From Leifsonia sp. 1010 (lineage in GTDB: Bacteria > Actinomycetota > Actinomycetes > Actinomycetales > Microbacteriaceae): DNA of 64,000 nt. Positions 10,715-20,871 of the stretch are shown piece after piece. Where the stretch lies: contig NZ_JAVDSL010000003.1 in assembly GCF_031455295.1 (NCBI RefSeq), positions 124,001-188,000 of the forward strand. The letters are read 5' to 3'. Both the position numbers and the translations under genes were made by a program. Positions within the stretch are counted from its first letter, which is position 1; the number at the start of each line of letters is the position of its first letter. The notes below the pieces were generated by a model. It had not been told where the DNA came from and did not search any database. It worked only from the letters and a program-made list of their open reading frames with translations.

Positions 10715-11656
10715 ATGAAGCGCATCATCGCCTGGCTGCCGGACCGTGTGGACGGGCGCACCCGCGTCGTCGCGTGGATCTACCTGGCCGCGCAGATCAT
10801 GCTCGTCGCGACCGGCGGCGCTGTGCGGCTCACCGGCAGCGGACTGGGCTGCCCCACCTGGCCCAAGTGCACGGCGGACTCCCTCGTCAACACGCCCGAG
10901 ATGGGCATCCACGGCGTCATCGAGTTCGGCAACCGGGTGCTGGGCGGGGTGCTCGCCGTGCTCGCGATCGTGGCCTTCCTGCAGGTCGTGAAGCTGTACC
11001 GCTCGCGCCGCGATCTGTTCTGGCTGACCCTGATCGCCGGTCTCGGCGTGCCGTTCCAGGCGATCCTCGGCGGGATCACGGTGCTCACCGGTCTCACCTG
11101 GTGGGTCGTGGGGATGCACTTCGTCGCCTCCGTCGTGCTCGTCACGCTGACCACCTCGTACCTCGTCCGCGTCTACGCCGTCCCCGGCCCGCGCTACCGG
11201 GCCGTCCCGGCCTGGTACCGCGCCGTCGCCGCGGTGACCGCCGTCGTCGTGCTCATCACGATCCTGGTGGGGATCGTCACCACAGGAGCGGGACCGCACG
11301 CGGGCGACGACCACACTCCCCGCAGCGGCCTGAACCCCGAGATCCTGCAGCACGTGCACGCCATCCCGGCCTATGTCACGTTCGCGCTGACGCTGGTGCT
11401 GGTCGTGGCGGCGTTCCGCGTCGGCGGCCCGGCCGTGCGCCGCTTCACGCAGTACCTGCTCGCGGTCGAGCTGCTGCAGATCGTCGTCGGGCTGATCCAG
11501 GCCAACACCGGCCTGCCGGGAGTCCTCGTGGGCATCCACATGACCCTCGCCGCACTGCTCGCCGCCATGATGACGGCGGTCATGCTGTCGCTCTACTCCC
11601 CCGTGTCCGCCGCGCGCGAGACCGAGGGCTCAGCCGCGGACGTCGTCGCGGCCTAG
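10715..11656 (+). CDS. ctaA: Heme A synthase (COX15/CtaA family)
   Basis: A 313-residue membrane protein with about eight hydrophobic helices. It oxidises a methyl group of heme O to make heme A for cytochrome aa3 oxidase. Visible: GGAVRLTGSGLGCPTWP near residues 31-47, a conserved His in the MGIHGVIEFGNR helix, GMHFVASVV, HVHAIPAY and GIHMTLAAL, which supply heme-ligating histidines. The Cys of LGCPTWPKC is present. ATG 10715 is chosen because the upstream residues are Pro-rich and GAGAGAG precedes it. It overlaps the convergent GNAT gene by 27 nt. Confidence 0.9.
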   Translation: MKRIIAWLPDRVDGRTRVVAWIYLAAQIMLVATGGAVRLTGSGLGCPTWPKCTADSLVNTPEMGIHGVIEFGNRVLGGVLAVLAIVAFLQVVKLYRSRRDLFWLTLIAGLGVPFQAILGGITVLTGLTWWVVGMHFVASVVLVTLTTSYLVRVYAVPGPRYRAVPAWYRAVAAVTAVVVLITILVGIVTTGAGPHAGDDHTPRSGLNPEILQHVHAIPAYVTFALTLVLVVAAFRVGGPAVRRFTQYLLAVELLQIVVGLIQANTGLPGVLVGIHMTLAALLAAMMTAVMLSLYSPVSAARETEGSAADVVAA

Positions 11657-12190
11657 CCGCCCGACGCGCGCCTCGAGCGTCTCGCCGTGCAAGCTGACGA
11701 CCGTGCGCATCCCGTCGCCGAAATCGAAACCCGCAGCCTCGGCCAGACGCCTGCTGGACTCGTTCCCGTGTACGTACTCCCAGTTCAGCCGGTCGAATCC
11801 CAGCCCCTCCGGGTCGAGCGCATAGCGGGCGACGGCTCCGAGCGCCTCCCGCATGTAGCCCTGGCCTCTCGCCCAGGGGCCCGACCAGCAGCCCAGCGAG
11901 GCGGACCCGGCGCGCTCGTCCTTGCGGACCTCCAGCGCTCCGAGGAGGCGGCCGCCGCCGCGCGCGTGCAGCGCCCAGACCGTGTACCGGCGGCTCGCCA
12001 GGCCGTGCGGGCAGTAGCTGCGCACGAAGAACTCCGCGCTCTCGCGGGTGTACGGAGACGGGAGCGGAACCCAGCGCCGCGTCTCGGCGTCCTGGCAGGC
12101 CTCCAGCACGTCCGGGATGTCGTCGTCCGTCGGCACGTCCAGCACGAGGCGGGGCGTCGTGAGACGCAGAGTCAGCACCGGTGCCGTCAT
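11630..12190 (-). CDS. GNAT family N-acetyltransferase (RimJ/RimL-like)
   Basis: A 186-residue acetyltransferase: TPRLVLDVPTDDD at the start is typical of RimJ/RimL-like proteins, and GPWARGQGYMREAL near residue 110 is the acetyl-CoA loop. WEYVHGNESSRRLAEAAGF matches the usual C-terminal block. The substrate cannot be told. ATG 12190 is supported by TACCAT 6 nt upstream. Its 3' end overlaps ctaA by 27 nt on the opposite strand. Confidence 0.82.
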   Translation of the reverse strand: MTAPVLTLRLTTPRLVLDVPTDDDIPDVLEACQDAETRRWVPLPSPYTRESAEFFVRSYCPHGLASRRYTVWALHARGGGRLLGALEVRKDERAGSASLGCWSGPWARGQGYMREALGAVARYALDPEGLGFDRLNWEYVHGNESSRRLAEAAGFDFGDGMRTVVSLHGETLEARVGRLGRDDVRG

Positions 12191-12196
12191 GCGCAC

Positions 12197-12202
12197 ATGG
12201 TA
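12197..12202 (-). promoter_or_regulatory. -10 box of the GNAT gene (leaderless)
   Basis: TACCAT on the minus strand, 6 nt before ATG 12190. Confidence 0.45.
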
Positions 12203-12260
12203 GAGCCGCAGGGGGCCTCGTGGCACGACTTCGTGGCCGGAACCTGTGCCCGGCCCGGGA

Positions 12261-13181
12261 TCAGAACGGCAGCAGCGGGTCGATCGCGACGGCGAGGAAG
12301 ATCAGCGTCAGGTACGCGATCGAGCCGTGGAAGACGCGCATCGGTGACACCGTCTCGTGACGGATCGCGAGGTTGTACAGGCGGTGCGACTCGTAGATGA
12401 ACCAGCCGCCGGCCACCAGCGAGACCGCCGTGTACAGCAGCCCCATGTGCGCGACCGGGATGAGGAGCAGCGAGCACGCGACCATGGCCCACGCGTACAG
12501 GACGACCTGGAGGCCCACGACAGCGCGACCGCGGACGACCGCGAGCATCGGTACGCCGGCCTCCTGGTAGTCGGAGCGGTACTTCATCGACAGCGGCCAG
12601 TAGTGCGGCGGGGTCCACAGGAAGATGATGCCGAACAGGATGAACGGCGCCCAGTCGAGCGAGCCGGTCACGGCCGCCCAGCCGATGAGCACGGGCATGC
12701 AGCCGGCGACGCCGCCCCAGACGATGTTCTGCGGGGTGCGGCGCTTCAAGATGAGCGTGTAGAAGACGACGTACAGCAGGATGGCCGCGACGGACAGCGC
12801 GGCGGCGAGCCAGTTGGTGAAGAAGCCGAGCACCACCACGGAGGCGATGCCGAGAGCCCAGGCGAAGACCAGCGCCTCGCGGTCGGACAGCTCGCCGGTG
12901 ACGAGCGGGCGGTTCTTCGTGCGCCGCATGACGCGGTCGATGTCGCGGTCGATGTAGCAGTTGAAGGCGCCTGCGGAGCCCGCGCTCATGTAGCCGCCGA
13001 CGACCGTGGCCAGCACAAGCCACAGGTTGGGGATGCCGTTCGCCGCGAGGATCATCGTCGGGACCGTGGTGACCAGCAGCAGCTCGACCACCCGCGGTTT
13101 GGTGAGGGCGACGTACGCCTTCACCTTGCGAGCGACGCCGATGCGGCCCGGTTCGACACGGCTCTCTACAGCGACGTCCAT
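12261..13181 (-). CDS. ctaB: Protoheme IX farnesyltransferase
   Basis: A 306-residue UbiA-type prenyltransferase with about nine membrane helices. It makes heme O from protoheme, the step before CtaA. The Asp-rich motif [19 protein letters not shown] lies near residues 75-93, and the second conserved stretch [17 protein letters not shown] follows near residue 142. The start ATG 13181 has GAGGAGCA just upstream. It is divergent from tkt, as is common in actinobacteria. Confidence 0.94.
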   Translation of the reverse strand: MDVAVESRVEPGRIGVARKVKAYVALTKPRVVELLLVTTVPTMILAANGIPNLWLVLATVVGGYMSAGSAGAFNCYIDRDIDRVMRRTKNRPLVTGELSDREALVFAWALGIASVVVLGFFTNWLAAALSVAAILLYVVFYTLILKRRTPQNIVWGGVAGCMPVLIGWAAVTGSLDWAPFILFGIIFLWTPPHYWPLSMKYRSDYQEAGVPMLAVVRGRAVVGLQVVLYAWAMVACSLLLIPVAHMGLLYTAVSLVAGGWFIYESHRLYNLAIRHETVSPMRVFHGSIAYLTLIFLAVAIDPLLPF

Positions 13182-13485
13182 TGCTCCTCGTGATGTGTCG
13201 GCGATGTACTCAGACGGTATCCGATTCTACGTCACGTCGAGGACGGGGCTTCCCGATTACCCCGTGACCGTCCATGACACAACCGTCTGGGGGAACACCC
13301 CATGTTTCTTGCGCGTTACCTATACTTGGAGGTGCTCGCCAGCCGAAGCCCTGTTCCGGCCGCACTCTTTGTAGGACGGTGACGGAGGAATGGCTCGGCG
13401 CCGATGACGTCCACGGCGCGCACTACCTCAACCGGTGCGGGTTCCACGACGACCCTCACCACATCGACGAAGGGTCAGTTTTCAC
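13182..13485. other. 304-bp divergent promoter region between ctaB and tkt
   Basis: It contains the ctaB promoter on the minus side and a TATACT -10 box at 13321-13326 on the plus side. That leaves a tkt leader of about 150 nt. The leader holds an overlapping 49-codon reading frame (13379-13528) with G/C-rich third positions in its first two thirds; whether it is translated is unknown. Confidence 0.5.
13321..13326 (+). promoter_or_regulatory. Probable -10 box of the tkt operon
   Basis: TATACT is close to the sigma-70 consensus and stands out in this GC-rich region. No good -35 box is seen at the usual spacing. Confidence 0.5.
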
Positions 13486-15579
13486 GTGGCAGCACTGCAG
13501 TGGGATCCCATTGACAACAAGGCAGTAGACACGGCTCGCGTTCTCGCGGCCGACGCGGTGGAGAAGGTGGGCAACGGGCATCCCGGCACCGCCATGAGCC
13601 TCGCCCCCGCGGCCTACCTGCTGTTCCAGAAGGTGATGCGCCGCGACCCGCGCGACCAGCACTGGCTCGGTCGCGACCGCTTCATCCTCTCGGCGGGCCA
13701 CTCGTCCCTGACCCAGTACGTCCAGCTGTATCTGGGCGGCTACGGTCTCGAGCTCGACGACCTCAAGAAGCTGCGCACGTGGGGCTCCCTCACCCCCGGC
13801 CACCCCGAGTACGGACACACCGACGGCGTGGAGATCACCACCGGTCCCCTGGGCCAGGGCATCTCCTCCGCCGTCGGTTTCGCTTATGCGCAGCGTTTCG
13901 AGCGTGGACTGTTCGACCCGGACGCCGCTCCCGGCACCAGCCCGTTCGACCACCACGTGTACGTGATCGCGTCCGACGGCGACCTCGAGGAGGGCGTCAG
14001 CTCCGAGGCGTCCTCGCTCGCCGGCCACCAGGAGCTCGGCAACCTGATCGCGATCTACGACAGCAACCAGATCTCGATCGAGGACGACACCGACATCGCC
14101 TTCACGGAGGACGTGAAGGCCCGCTACGAGGCCTACCACTGGCACGTGCAGGTGGTCGACTGGAAGAAGACCGGCGTCTACGAAGAGGACGTCCAGGAGC
14201 TTTTCCAGGCCATCCAGAACGCCCAGGAGGTGACCGACAAGCCGTCGCTCATCATCCTGAAGACGATCATCGGCTGGCCGGCGCCGAAGAAGCAGAACAC
14301 CGGCAAGATCCACGGTTCGGCACTGGGCGCCGACGAGCTCCGCGCGGTCAAGGAGGTGCTCGGCTTCGACCCCGAGCAGACCTTCGAGGTCGCCGACGAG
14401 GTCATCGAGCACACGCGCAAGGCCATCGAGCGCGGTGCCGAGGAGCGCGCCGAGTGGCAGAAGGGCTTCGACGCCTGGGCCGAGGCGAACCCCGAGCGCA
14501 AGCAGCTGCTCGACCGTCTGCTGAGCGGCGCCGCGCCGGAAGAGCTGGAGAGCGTGCTCCCCGTCTTCGAGCCGGGCAAGGACGTCTCGACCCGCGCCGC
14601 GAGCGGCAAGGTGCTCAACGCCATCGCACCGGTCATGCCGGAGCTGTGGGGCGGCTCGGCCGACCTCGCCGAGTCGAACAACACCACGATCGAGGGCGCC
14701 GCGTCCTTCGTGCCGAGCGAGCGCTCGACCCACGAGTGGACGGGCAACCCGTACGGGCGCGTCCTGCACTTCGGCATCCGCGAGCACGCCATGGCCGCGA
14801 TCCTGAACGGCATCGTGCTGCACGGCCCGACGCGCCCCTTCGGCGGCACGTTCCTGATCTTCAGCGACTACCAGCGTCCGTCGATCCGTCTCGCCGCGCT
14901 GATGAACGTCCCGTCGATCTTCGTCTGGACGCACGACTCGGTCGCGCTCGGCGAGGACGGCCCGACGCACCAGCCGATCGAGCAGCTCTCGACCCTGCGC
15001 GCCATCCCGAACCTGGCCGTCGTCCGCCCGGGTGACGCCAACGAGGTTGCCTGGGCGTGGAAGACCATCCTCGAGCGCCGCAACGGCCCCGCCGGCATCG
15101 CGCTGACGCGCCAGAACATCCCGGTGTTCGAGCGCGGAGACGGCGACGCCGAGGGCGACACCCTCGCGTCGGCGAAGAACGTCGCGAAGGGCGCGTACAT
15201 CCTGGCCGAGGCGCCGGGCGGCACGCCGGACGTGATCTTCATCGCGACCGGATCCGAGGTCCAGATCGCGCTCGAGGCCCGCGAGGAGCTGCGCGGCGAG
15301 GGCATCAACGCCCGCGTCGTCTCCGCCCCCAGCCTCGAGTGGTTCGCCGAGCAGCCCGCCGAGTACCGCGAGAAGGTGCTCCCCGAGGCCGTCAAGGCCC
15401 GCGTCTCGATCGAGGCCGGCCTGGCGCTCGCCTGGGACAAGATCGTCGGCGACCACGGCCGGAGCGTCTCGATCGAGCACTTCGGTGCATCGGCCGACTA
15501 CAAGACGCTGTTCCGCGAGTTCGGTATGACCACCGAGCACGCCGTGTCCGCAGCGAAGGAATCGCTCGCGTCGCTCTGA
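13486..15579 (+). CDS. tkt: Transketolase
   Basis: A 697-residue thiamine-diphosphate enzyme that moves two-carbon units between pentose phosphate sugars. GNGHPGTAMSLAP near residue 25, the cofactor motif GDGDLEEGVSSEA near residue 165 ending in NQISIEDDT, and the glutamate in IREHAMAAILNG near residue 430 are all intact. GTG 13486 is chosen because homologous transketolases begin just before WDPIDNKAVDTAR; AAGGG lies 12 nt upstream. First gene of a six-gene pentose phosphate operon. Confidence 0.94.
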   Translation: MAALQWDPIDNKAVDTARVLAADAVEKVGNGHPGTAMSLAPAAYLLFQKVMRRDPRDQHWLGRDRFILSAGHSSLTQYVQLYLGGYGLELDDLKKLRTWGSLTPGHPEYGHTDGVEITTGPLGQGISSAVGFAYAQRFERGLFDPDAAPGTSPFDHHVYVIASDGDLEEGVSSEASSLAGHQELGNLIAIYDSNQISIEDDTDIAFTEDVKARYEAYHWHVQVVDWKKTGVYEEDVQELFQAIQNAQEVTDKPSLIILKTIIGWPAPKKQNTGKIHGSALGADELRAVKEVLGFDPEQTFEVADEVIEHTRKAIERGAEERAEWQKGFDAWAEANPERKQLLDRLLSGAAPEELESVLPVFEPGKDVSTRAASGKVLNAIAPVMPELWGGSADLAESNNTTIEGAASFVPSERSTHEWTGNPYGRVLHFGIREHAMAAILNGIVLHGPTRPFGGTFLIFSDYQRPSIRLAALMNVPSIFVWTHDSVALGEDGPTHQPIEQLSTLRAIPNLAVVRPGDANEVAWAWKTILERRNGPAGIALTRQNIPVFERGDGDAEGDTLASAKNVAKGAYILAEAPGGTPDVIFIATGSEVQIALEAREELRGEGINARVVSAPSLEWFAEQPAEYREKVLPEAVKARVSIEAGLALAWDKIVGDHGRSVSIEHFGASADYKTLFREFGMTTEHAVSAAKESLASL

Positions 15580-15607
15580 GCGCGGGCACAAGAGGAGATA
15601 AGAGAAA

Positions 15608-16738
15608 ATGACCGACACAACCGCCACCGCCGCGACCCCCACGGCCGCACTGTCCGCAGCGGGCGTCAGCATCTGGCTGGACGACCTGTCGCGTGAGCGC
15701 ATCAACACGGGCAACCTCGAGAAGCTGATCGCCGAGAAGAACGTGGTCGGCGTGACCACGAACCCGACGATCTTCGCGGCCGCCCTCGCCAAGGGCGAGG
15801 CCTACGACGAGCAGGTCCGCCAGCTGGCCGCCGCCGGCGTGGACGTCGACGACGCGATCTTCGAGATCACCACCGACGACGTCGCCAAGGCGAGCGACAT
15901 CTTCCACAGCGTCTACGAGCGCTCGAACGGCGTCGACGGCCGCGTGTCCATCGAGGTCGCCCCGGCGCTCGCCCGCGACACGAAGGCCACCATCGATGCC
16001 GCGAAGAAGCTTTCGGACAAGATCCAGAAGCCGAACGTCATGATCAAGATCCCGGCGACGGTCGAGGGCCTCGAGGCCATCACCGAGACCATCGCGGCCG
16101 GCATCAGCGTCAACGTGACGCTGATCTTCAGCCTCGAGCGCTACCGCCAGGTCATCGACGCGTACCTCACCGGCCTCGAGAAGGCCAAGGCGGCGGGCAT
16201 CGACCTCTCCGGCATCCACTCGGTCGCCTCGTTCTTCGTCTCGCGCGTGGACACCGAGGTGGACAAGCGCCTCAGCGCCATCGGCACGGACGAGGCCGAG
16301 GGCCTCAAGAGCAAGGCCGGCATCGCCAACGCCCGCCTCGCCTACGAGGTGTACGAGCAGCAGTTCGCCACCGAGCGTGCGAAGCTCCTCGTCGAGGCCG
16401 GCGCCAACGAGCAGCGCCCGCTGTGGGCCTCCACCGGCGTGAAGGACCCGAGCCTGCCCGACACGCTGTACGTCGAGGCGCTCGTCGCCCCGAACGTCGT
16501 CAACACGATGCCCGAGAAGACGCTCGACGCGACCTTCGACCACGGACACATCACCGGCGACACCGTCACCGGCACCTACGCCGAGTCGAACGACGTGCTC
16601 AACAAGCTGGCCGACCTCGGCATCAGCTACGACGACGTGACCGAGACCCTCGAGCGCGAAGGCGTCGAGAAGTTCAACGTTTCGTGGGGCGAGCTCGTCG
16701 AGACCGTGAAGAACGCCCTCGAGGGAGCCGCCAAGTGA
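15608..16738 (+). CDS. tal: Transaldolase
   Basis: A 376-residue transaldolase that moves dihydroxyacetone units between sugar phosphates. The Schiff-base lysine is in MIKIPAT near residue 145, and TTNPTIF near residue 51 is the phosphate-side motif. This is the actinobacterial form of about 370 residues. AGGAGA is 10 nt before the ATG. Its stop overlaps the pgi GTG (GTGA), so the two products are coupled, in the same order as the halves of known Tal-Pgi fusion proteins. Confidence 0.94.
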   Translation: MTDTTATAATPTAALSAAGVSIWLDDLSRERINTGNLEKLIAEKNVVGVTTNPTIFAAALAKGEAYDEQVRQLAAAGVDVDDAIFEITTDDVAKASDIFHSVYERSNGVDGRVSIEVAPALARDTKATIDAAKKLSDKIQKPNVMIKIPATVEGLEAITETIAAGISVNVTLIFSLERYRQVIDAYLTGLEKAKAAGIDLSGIHSVASFFVSRVDTEVDKRLSAIGTDEAEGLKSKAGIANARLAYEVYEQQFATERAKLLVEAGANEQRPLWASTGVKDPSLPDTLYVEALVAPNVVNTMPEKTLDATFDHGHITGDTVTGTYAESNDVLNKLADLGISYDDVTETLEREGVEKFNVSWGELVETVKNALEGAAK

Positions 16739-18345
16739 CGTTCCGCATCCACGTCACCGGTCCGGCGGCGGAGGCCGTCCGCACCGTGGTGCCGCAGCTC
16801 GTCGCCGACAAGGTGGCGTCCGGCATCACGGCGCTCGACCCGGCCCTCTGGGGCCCCGCCGCCGAGGCCGAGGCGAGCAAGCGCCTCGGCTGGACCGAAG
16901 CGGTCGCCATCTCGCGCCCGCTGGTCCCCGAGATCGTCGCCCTGCGCGACGAGCTGCGCGCCAAGGGCGTGAACCACATCGTCCTCGGCGGCATGGGCGG
17001 CTCGTCGCTCGCGCCGGAGGTCATCACCCGGACGGCGGAGGCCGAGCTGACCGTGCTCGACTCCACCGACCCCGGCCAGGTGCTCTCGGCGCTCCGCGAC
17101 CGGCTGGAGGCCACCGCGGTGGTCATCTCGTCCAAGTCGGGCTCGACGCTCGAGACGGACAGCCAGAAGCGCGTCTACGAGAAGTGGTTCGAGGACGCCG
17201 GGATCGACCCGCGCGAGCGGATCGTCGTCGTCACCGACCCGGGCTCGCCGCTCGACCAGTCCGCCCGTGAGGCCGGATACCGCGTGTTCAACGCCGACCC
17301 GAACGTCGGCGGCCGCTACTCGGCACTCACGGCGTTCGGCCTCGTCCCCTCCGGCCTCGCCGGCGTCGACATCTCCGAGCTCCTCGACGAGGCCGACGCC
17401 ACGTCCATCGAGCTCGCCGTCGACAACGAGCAGAACCCGGGACTCGTGCTCGGCGCCGCCATCGCCGGCACGAGCCCGCTGAAGGACAAGCTGGGCATCG
17501 TCGCCGACGGAACCCACATCGTGGGCTTCGCCGACTGGGCGGAGCAGCTGATCGCCGAGTCGACCGGCAAGGAGGGCACCGGCCTGCTGCCGGTCGTGCT
17601 CGACAAGCTCGCCCCCGAGCTCGAGTCGAAGCCGGCCGATCTGCAGGTCGTCCGCCTCGTCGCCAACGCCGAGGCGCACCACCTGTTCCCGGCCGACCGC
17701 CACGAGGGCGAGATCCTGGTCTCCGGCAGCCTCGGCGCCCAGCTCATCGTCTGGGAGTACGCGGTCGCCGTCGCCGGACGCCTGCTCGGCATCAACCCGT
17801 TCGACCAGCCGGATGTGGAGGCCGCCAAGGTCGCCGCACGCTCGCTGCTCGACAACCGGCCGGAGCCCGTCACCCCCGCGTTCACCGCGGGCGGCATCGA
17901 GGTACGCAGCACCGGGTCCTTCCTCGGCGAGGCGAACACGCTCGACGCCGCCGTGGATGCCCTGCTCGCCCAGCTCGGGCCCGACGGCTACGTCGCGGTC
18001 CAGGCCTACGTGGACCGCCTCGCGCTCCCCCAGCTCGCGGGCATCCGCGACCTGCTGGCGGCGAAGGCGAACCGCCCGGTCACCTTCGGCTGGGGGCCGC
18101 GCTTCCTGCACTCGACGGGTCAGTTCCACAAGGGCGGTCCGGCGGTCGGCGTGTTCCTGCAGATCACGGCGACGCCCTCCGAGGATCTCGAGATCCCCGG
18201 CCGTCCCTTCACCTTCGGGCAGCTCATCCAGGCCCAGGCCGCCGGCGACGCCAGCGTCCTCGGCGAGCACGGCCGCCCGGTGCTGACGCTGACGCTCACG
18301 AACCCCGAGGCGGATGTCGTCTCGCTGTTCGAGGCCGTCAACTGA
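16735..18345 (+). CDS. pgi: Glucose-6-phosphate isomerase (Tal-Pgi fusion type)
   Basis: A 536-residue SIS-fold isomerase joining glucose-6-P and fructose-6-[14 protein letters not shown] near residue 83, [10 protein letters not shown] near residue 134 and [11 protein letters not shown] near residue 191 are the sugar-phosphate loops. The sequence is of the type found as the C-terminal half of bifunctional transaldolase/isomerase proteins rather than the E. coli type. Starts at GTG 16735 inside the tal stop. It could have a separate paralogue elsewhere in the genome. Confidence 0.88.
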   Translation: MTFRIHVTGPAAEAVRTVVPQLVADKVASGITALDPALWGPAAEAEASKRLGWTEAVAISRPLVPEIVALRDELRAKGVNHIVLGGMGGSSLAPEVITRTAEAELTVLDSTDPGQVLSALRDRLEATAVVISSKSGSTLETDSQKRVYEKWFEDAGIDPRERIVVVTDPGSPLDQSAREAGYRVFNADPNVGGRYSALTAFGLVPSGLAGVDISELLDEADATSIELAVDNEQNPGLVLGAAIAGTSPLKDKLGIVADGTHIVGFADWAEQLIAESTGKEGTGLLPVVLDKLAPELESKPADLQVVRLVANAEAHHLFPADRHEGEILVSGSLGAQLIVWEYAVAVAGRLLGINPFDQPDVEAAKVAARSLLDNRPEPVTPAFTAGGIEVRSTGSFLGEANTLDAAVDALLAQLGPDGYVAVQAYVDRLALPQLAGIRDLLAAKANRPVTFGWGPRFLHSTGQFHKGGPAVGVFLQITATPSEDLEIPGRPFTFGQLIQAQAAGDASVLGEHGRPVLTLTLTNPEADVVSLFEAVN

Positions 18346-18370
18346 GCCGTCGATAAAGGAGATCACCCAC

Positions 18371-19912
18371 GTGTCACCGGTGGAAATCACCCCGGAGTTC
18401 AACCCGTTGCGGTTGCCCTCCGACCGCCGTCTGAATCGCATCGCCGGGCCCAGCAGCCTCATCATCTTCGGCGTGACAGGCGACCTGTCGCGCAAGAAGC
18501 TGATGCCCGCGGTGTACGACCTCGCGAACCGCGGCCTCCTGCCGCCCGGGTTCTCGCTCGTCGGGTTCGCCCGGCGTGACTGGGAGGACCAGGACTTCGA
18601 GAAGGTCGTGTACGACGCGGTCAAGCAGTACGCCCGCACGCCGTTCGACGACGACGTGTGGCAGCAGCTCGCACAGGGCATCCGCTTCGTTCCGGGCGAG
18701 TTCGACGACGACGACGCGTTCCAGCGCCTCAAGCAGACCGTCGAGGACCTGGACAAGGAGCGCGGGACCATGGGCAACCATGCGTTCTACCTGTCCATCC
18801 CGCCGAAGGCGTTCCCGATCGTCACCGAGCAGCTGAAGCGGTCCGGTCTCGCCGACCAGTCCGGCGACGGCTGGCGGCGCGTCGTCATCGAGAAGCCGTT
18901 CGGCCACGACCTGCAGTCGGCTCGCGAGCTGAACGCGGTCGTGGAGACGGTCTTCCCGCCGGACTCGGTGTTCCGCATCGACCACTACCTCGGCAAGGAG
19001 ACGGTCCAGAACATCCTGGCGCTGCGCTTCGCCAACGAGCTGTACGAGCCGATCTGGAACGCCAACTACGTCGACCACGTGCAGATCACCATGGCCGAGG
19101 ACATCGGAGTGGGCGGCCGTGCCGGTTACTACGACGGCATCGGCGCGGCGCGCGACGTCATCCAGAACCACCTGCTGCAGCTCCTCGCCCTCACGGCGAT
19201 GGAGGAGCCCATCTCGTTCAACGCCGCAGACCTGCGCGCCGAGAAGGAGAAGGTCCTCGCCGCCGTCCGTCTGCCCAAGGACCTCGCCAAGTCGACGGCC
19301 CGCGGACAGTACGGCAGCGGCTGGCAGGGCGGCGAGAAGGTCCCGGGCTTCCTGGAGGAGGACGGGATGAACCCCCAGTCCACCACGGAGACCTACGCGG
19401 CCATCAAGCTGGAGATCGGCACGCGCCGCTGGGCGGGCGTCCCATTCTACCTGCGCGCGGGCAAGCGCCTCGGCCGCCGCGTGACCGAGATCGCGGTCGT
19501 CTTCAAGCGCGCTCCGCAGCAGCTCTTCGCGGAGTCGCAGACGAGTGCGCTCGGCCAGAACGCGCTCGTCATCCGCGTCCAGCCGGACGAAGGTGTGACC
19601 ATCCGCTTCGGCTCGAAGGTCCCCGGCGCCGGCATGCAGGTGCGCGACGTCAGCATGGACTTCGGCTACGGCCACGCTTTCACCGAGGCCAGCCCCGAGG
19701 CGTACGAGCGACTCATCCTGGATGTGCTCCTCGGCGACCCGCCGCTGTTCCCCCGCCACGAGGAGGTCGAGCTCTCCTGGAAGATCCTCGACCCGATCGA
19801 GGACTTCTGGGCCACGCAGGGCCAGCCCGAGCAGTACCGCCCCGGAACCTGGGGCCCGAAATCGGCCGACGAGCTCCTCGCCCGCGACGGCCGCGTCTGG
19901 AGGCGTCCATGA
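18371..19912 (+). CDS. zwf: Glucose-6-phosphate 1-dehydrogenase
   Basis: A 513-residue enzyme for the first oxidative pentose phosphate step. It has the cofactor loop GVTGDLSRKKLMP near residue 36 and the active-site motif RIDHYLGKETVQN near residue 202, with the catalytic His. GTG 18371 follows AAAGGAG by 9 nt. Its stop overlaps opcA (ATGA), so the enzyme and its assembly factor are made together. Confidence 0.95.
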   Translation: MSPVEITPEFNPLRLPSDRRLNRIAGPSSLIIFGVTGDLSRKKLMPAVYDLANRGLLPPGFSLVGFARRDWEDQDFEKVVYDAVKQYARTPFDDDVWQQLAQGIRFVPGEFDDDDAFQRLKQTVEDLDKERGTMGNHAFYLSIPPKAFPIVTEQLKRSGLADQSGDGWRRVVIEKPFGHDLQSARELNAVVETVFPPDSVFRIDHYLGKETVQNILALRFANELYEPIWNANYVDHVQITMAEDIGVGGRAGYYDGIGAARDVIQNHLLQLLALTAMEEPISFNAADLRAEKEKVLAAVRLPKDLAKSTARGQYGSGWQGGEKVPGFLEEDGMNPQSTTETYAAIKLEIGTRRWAGVPFYLRAGKRLGRRVTEIAVVFKRAPQQLFAESQTSALGQNALVIRVQPDEGVTIRFGSKVPGAGMQVRDVSMDFGYGHAFTEASPEAYERLILDVLLGDPPLFPRHEEVELSWKILDPIEDFWATQGQPEQYRPGTWGPKSADELLARDGRVWRRP

Positions 19913-20871
19913 TCGTCGACCTTCCCGCGACGACCGTCAGCAACATCTCGAAGGCGCTCGTCAAGATCCGCGAGGAGGGCGGCGCCGTCGCCCTCGGCCG
20001 CGTCCTGACGCTCATCATCGCGACGCACCTCGGGCAGGAGGAGGAGGCCATCGAGGCCGCCAACGACGCCTCCCGCGAGCACCCGATGCGCGTGATCGTG
20101 GTGTCGACCGAGGAGGAGCGCACCCACAACGGTGACGGCCGCCTCGACGCGCAGATCCGCGTCGGCGGCGACGCCGGGGCCAGCGAGGTCATCGTGCTCC
20201 GCGCCTACGGCGAGACGGCGAGCGACGAGGAGGGACTGGTCACCGGCCTCCTCCTCCCCGACGCCCCCGTCGTGGTCTGGTGGCCGGGCATCGCGCCCGA
20301 GAAGGCATCCACCTCTCCCCTGGGCCGCATCGCGACCCGTCGGATCACGGACGCCTCCGCGCAGCCGAACCCGCAGGAGTTCCTGTTCCACCTGGGGCAG
20401 ACGTACGCCCCCGGCGACACGGACTTCGCCTGGACCCGGTTGACGCTGTGGCGCGCCCAGCTCGCCGCGGTGCTCGACCAGCCGCCGTACGAGCCGATCA
20501 CCGGCGTCGACGTGGCCGGCGCGGCCGACTCGCCGTCCACGCTGCTCCTCGCCGCCTGGCTGCGGCTCCAGCTGCAGGTGCCTGTGCAGTACGACCTCGC
20601 CTCGCGTGCGATCGGTTCCGGCGGCATCCACGGTGTCAAGATGGAGCGCGCGTCCGGCGTGATCGAGCTGCAGCGCGAGATCCCGAACGTCGCTCGTCTG
20701 TCGCAGCCGGGTCAGCCCTCGCACGACCTCTCCCTGCCACGCCGCAGTCTTCGTGACTGCCTGGCGGAAGAACTGCGTAGGCTGGACCCGGACGACCTCT
20801 ACGGCGAGGTCATCACCAAGGGTCTCGCACTGCTGGAGACCTCCGACGAAGGAGCAGGCGCCAGGGCATGA
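19909..20871 (+). CDS. opcA: Glucose-6-phosphate dehydrogenase assembly protein OpcA
   Basis: A 320-residue OpcA protein. In actinobacteria and cyanobacteria it is needed for active Zwf, acting as an allosteric or assembly partner. Recognisable: TLIIATHLGQEEEAIEAAN near residue 39 and VVVWWPGIAP near residue 120. ATG 19909 overlaps the zwf stop; its stop overlaps the pgl ATG. It has no redox motif of its own. Confidence 0.92.
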   Translation: MIVDLPATTVSNISKALVKIREEGGAVALGRVLTLIIATHLGQEEEAIEAANDASREHPMRVIVVSTEEERTHNGDGRLDAQIRVGGDAGASEVIVLRAYGETASDEEGLVTGLLLPDAPVVVWWPGIAPEKASTSPLGRIATRRITDASAQPNPQEFLFHLGQTYAPGDTDFAWTRLTLWRAQLAAVLDQPPYEPITGVDVAGAADSPSTLLLAAWLRLQLQVPVQYDLASRAIGSGGIHGVKMERASGVIELQREIPNVARLSQPGQPSHDLSLPRRSLRDCLAEELRRLDPDDLYGEVITKGLALLETSDEGAGARA

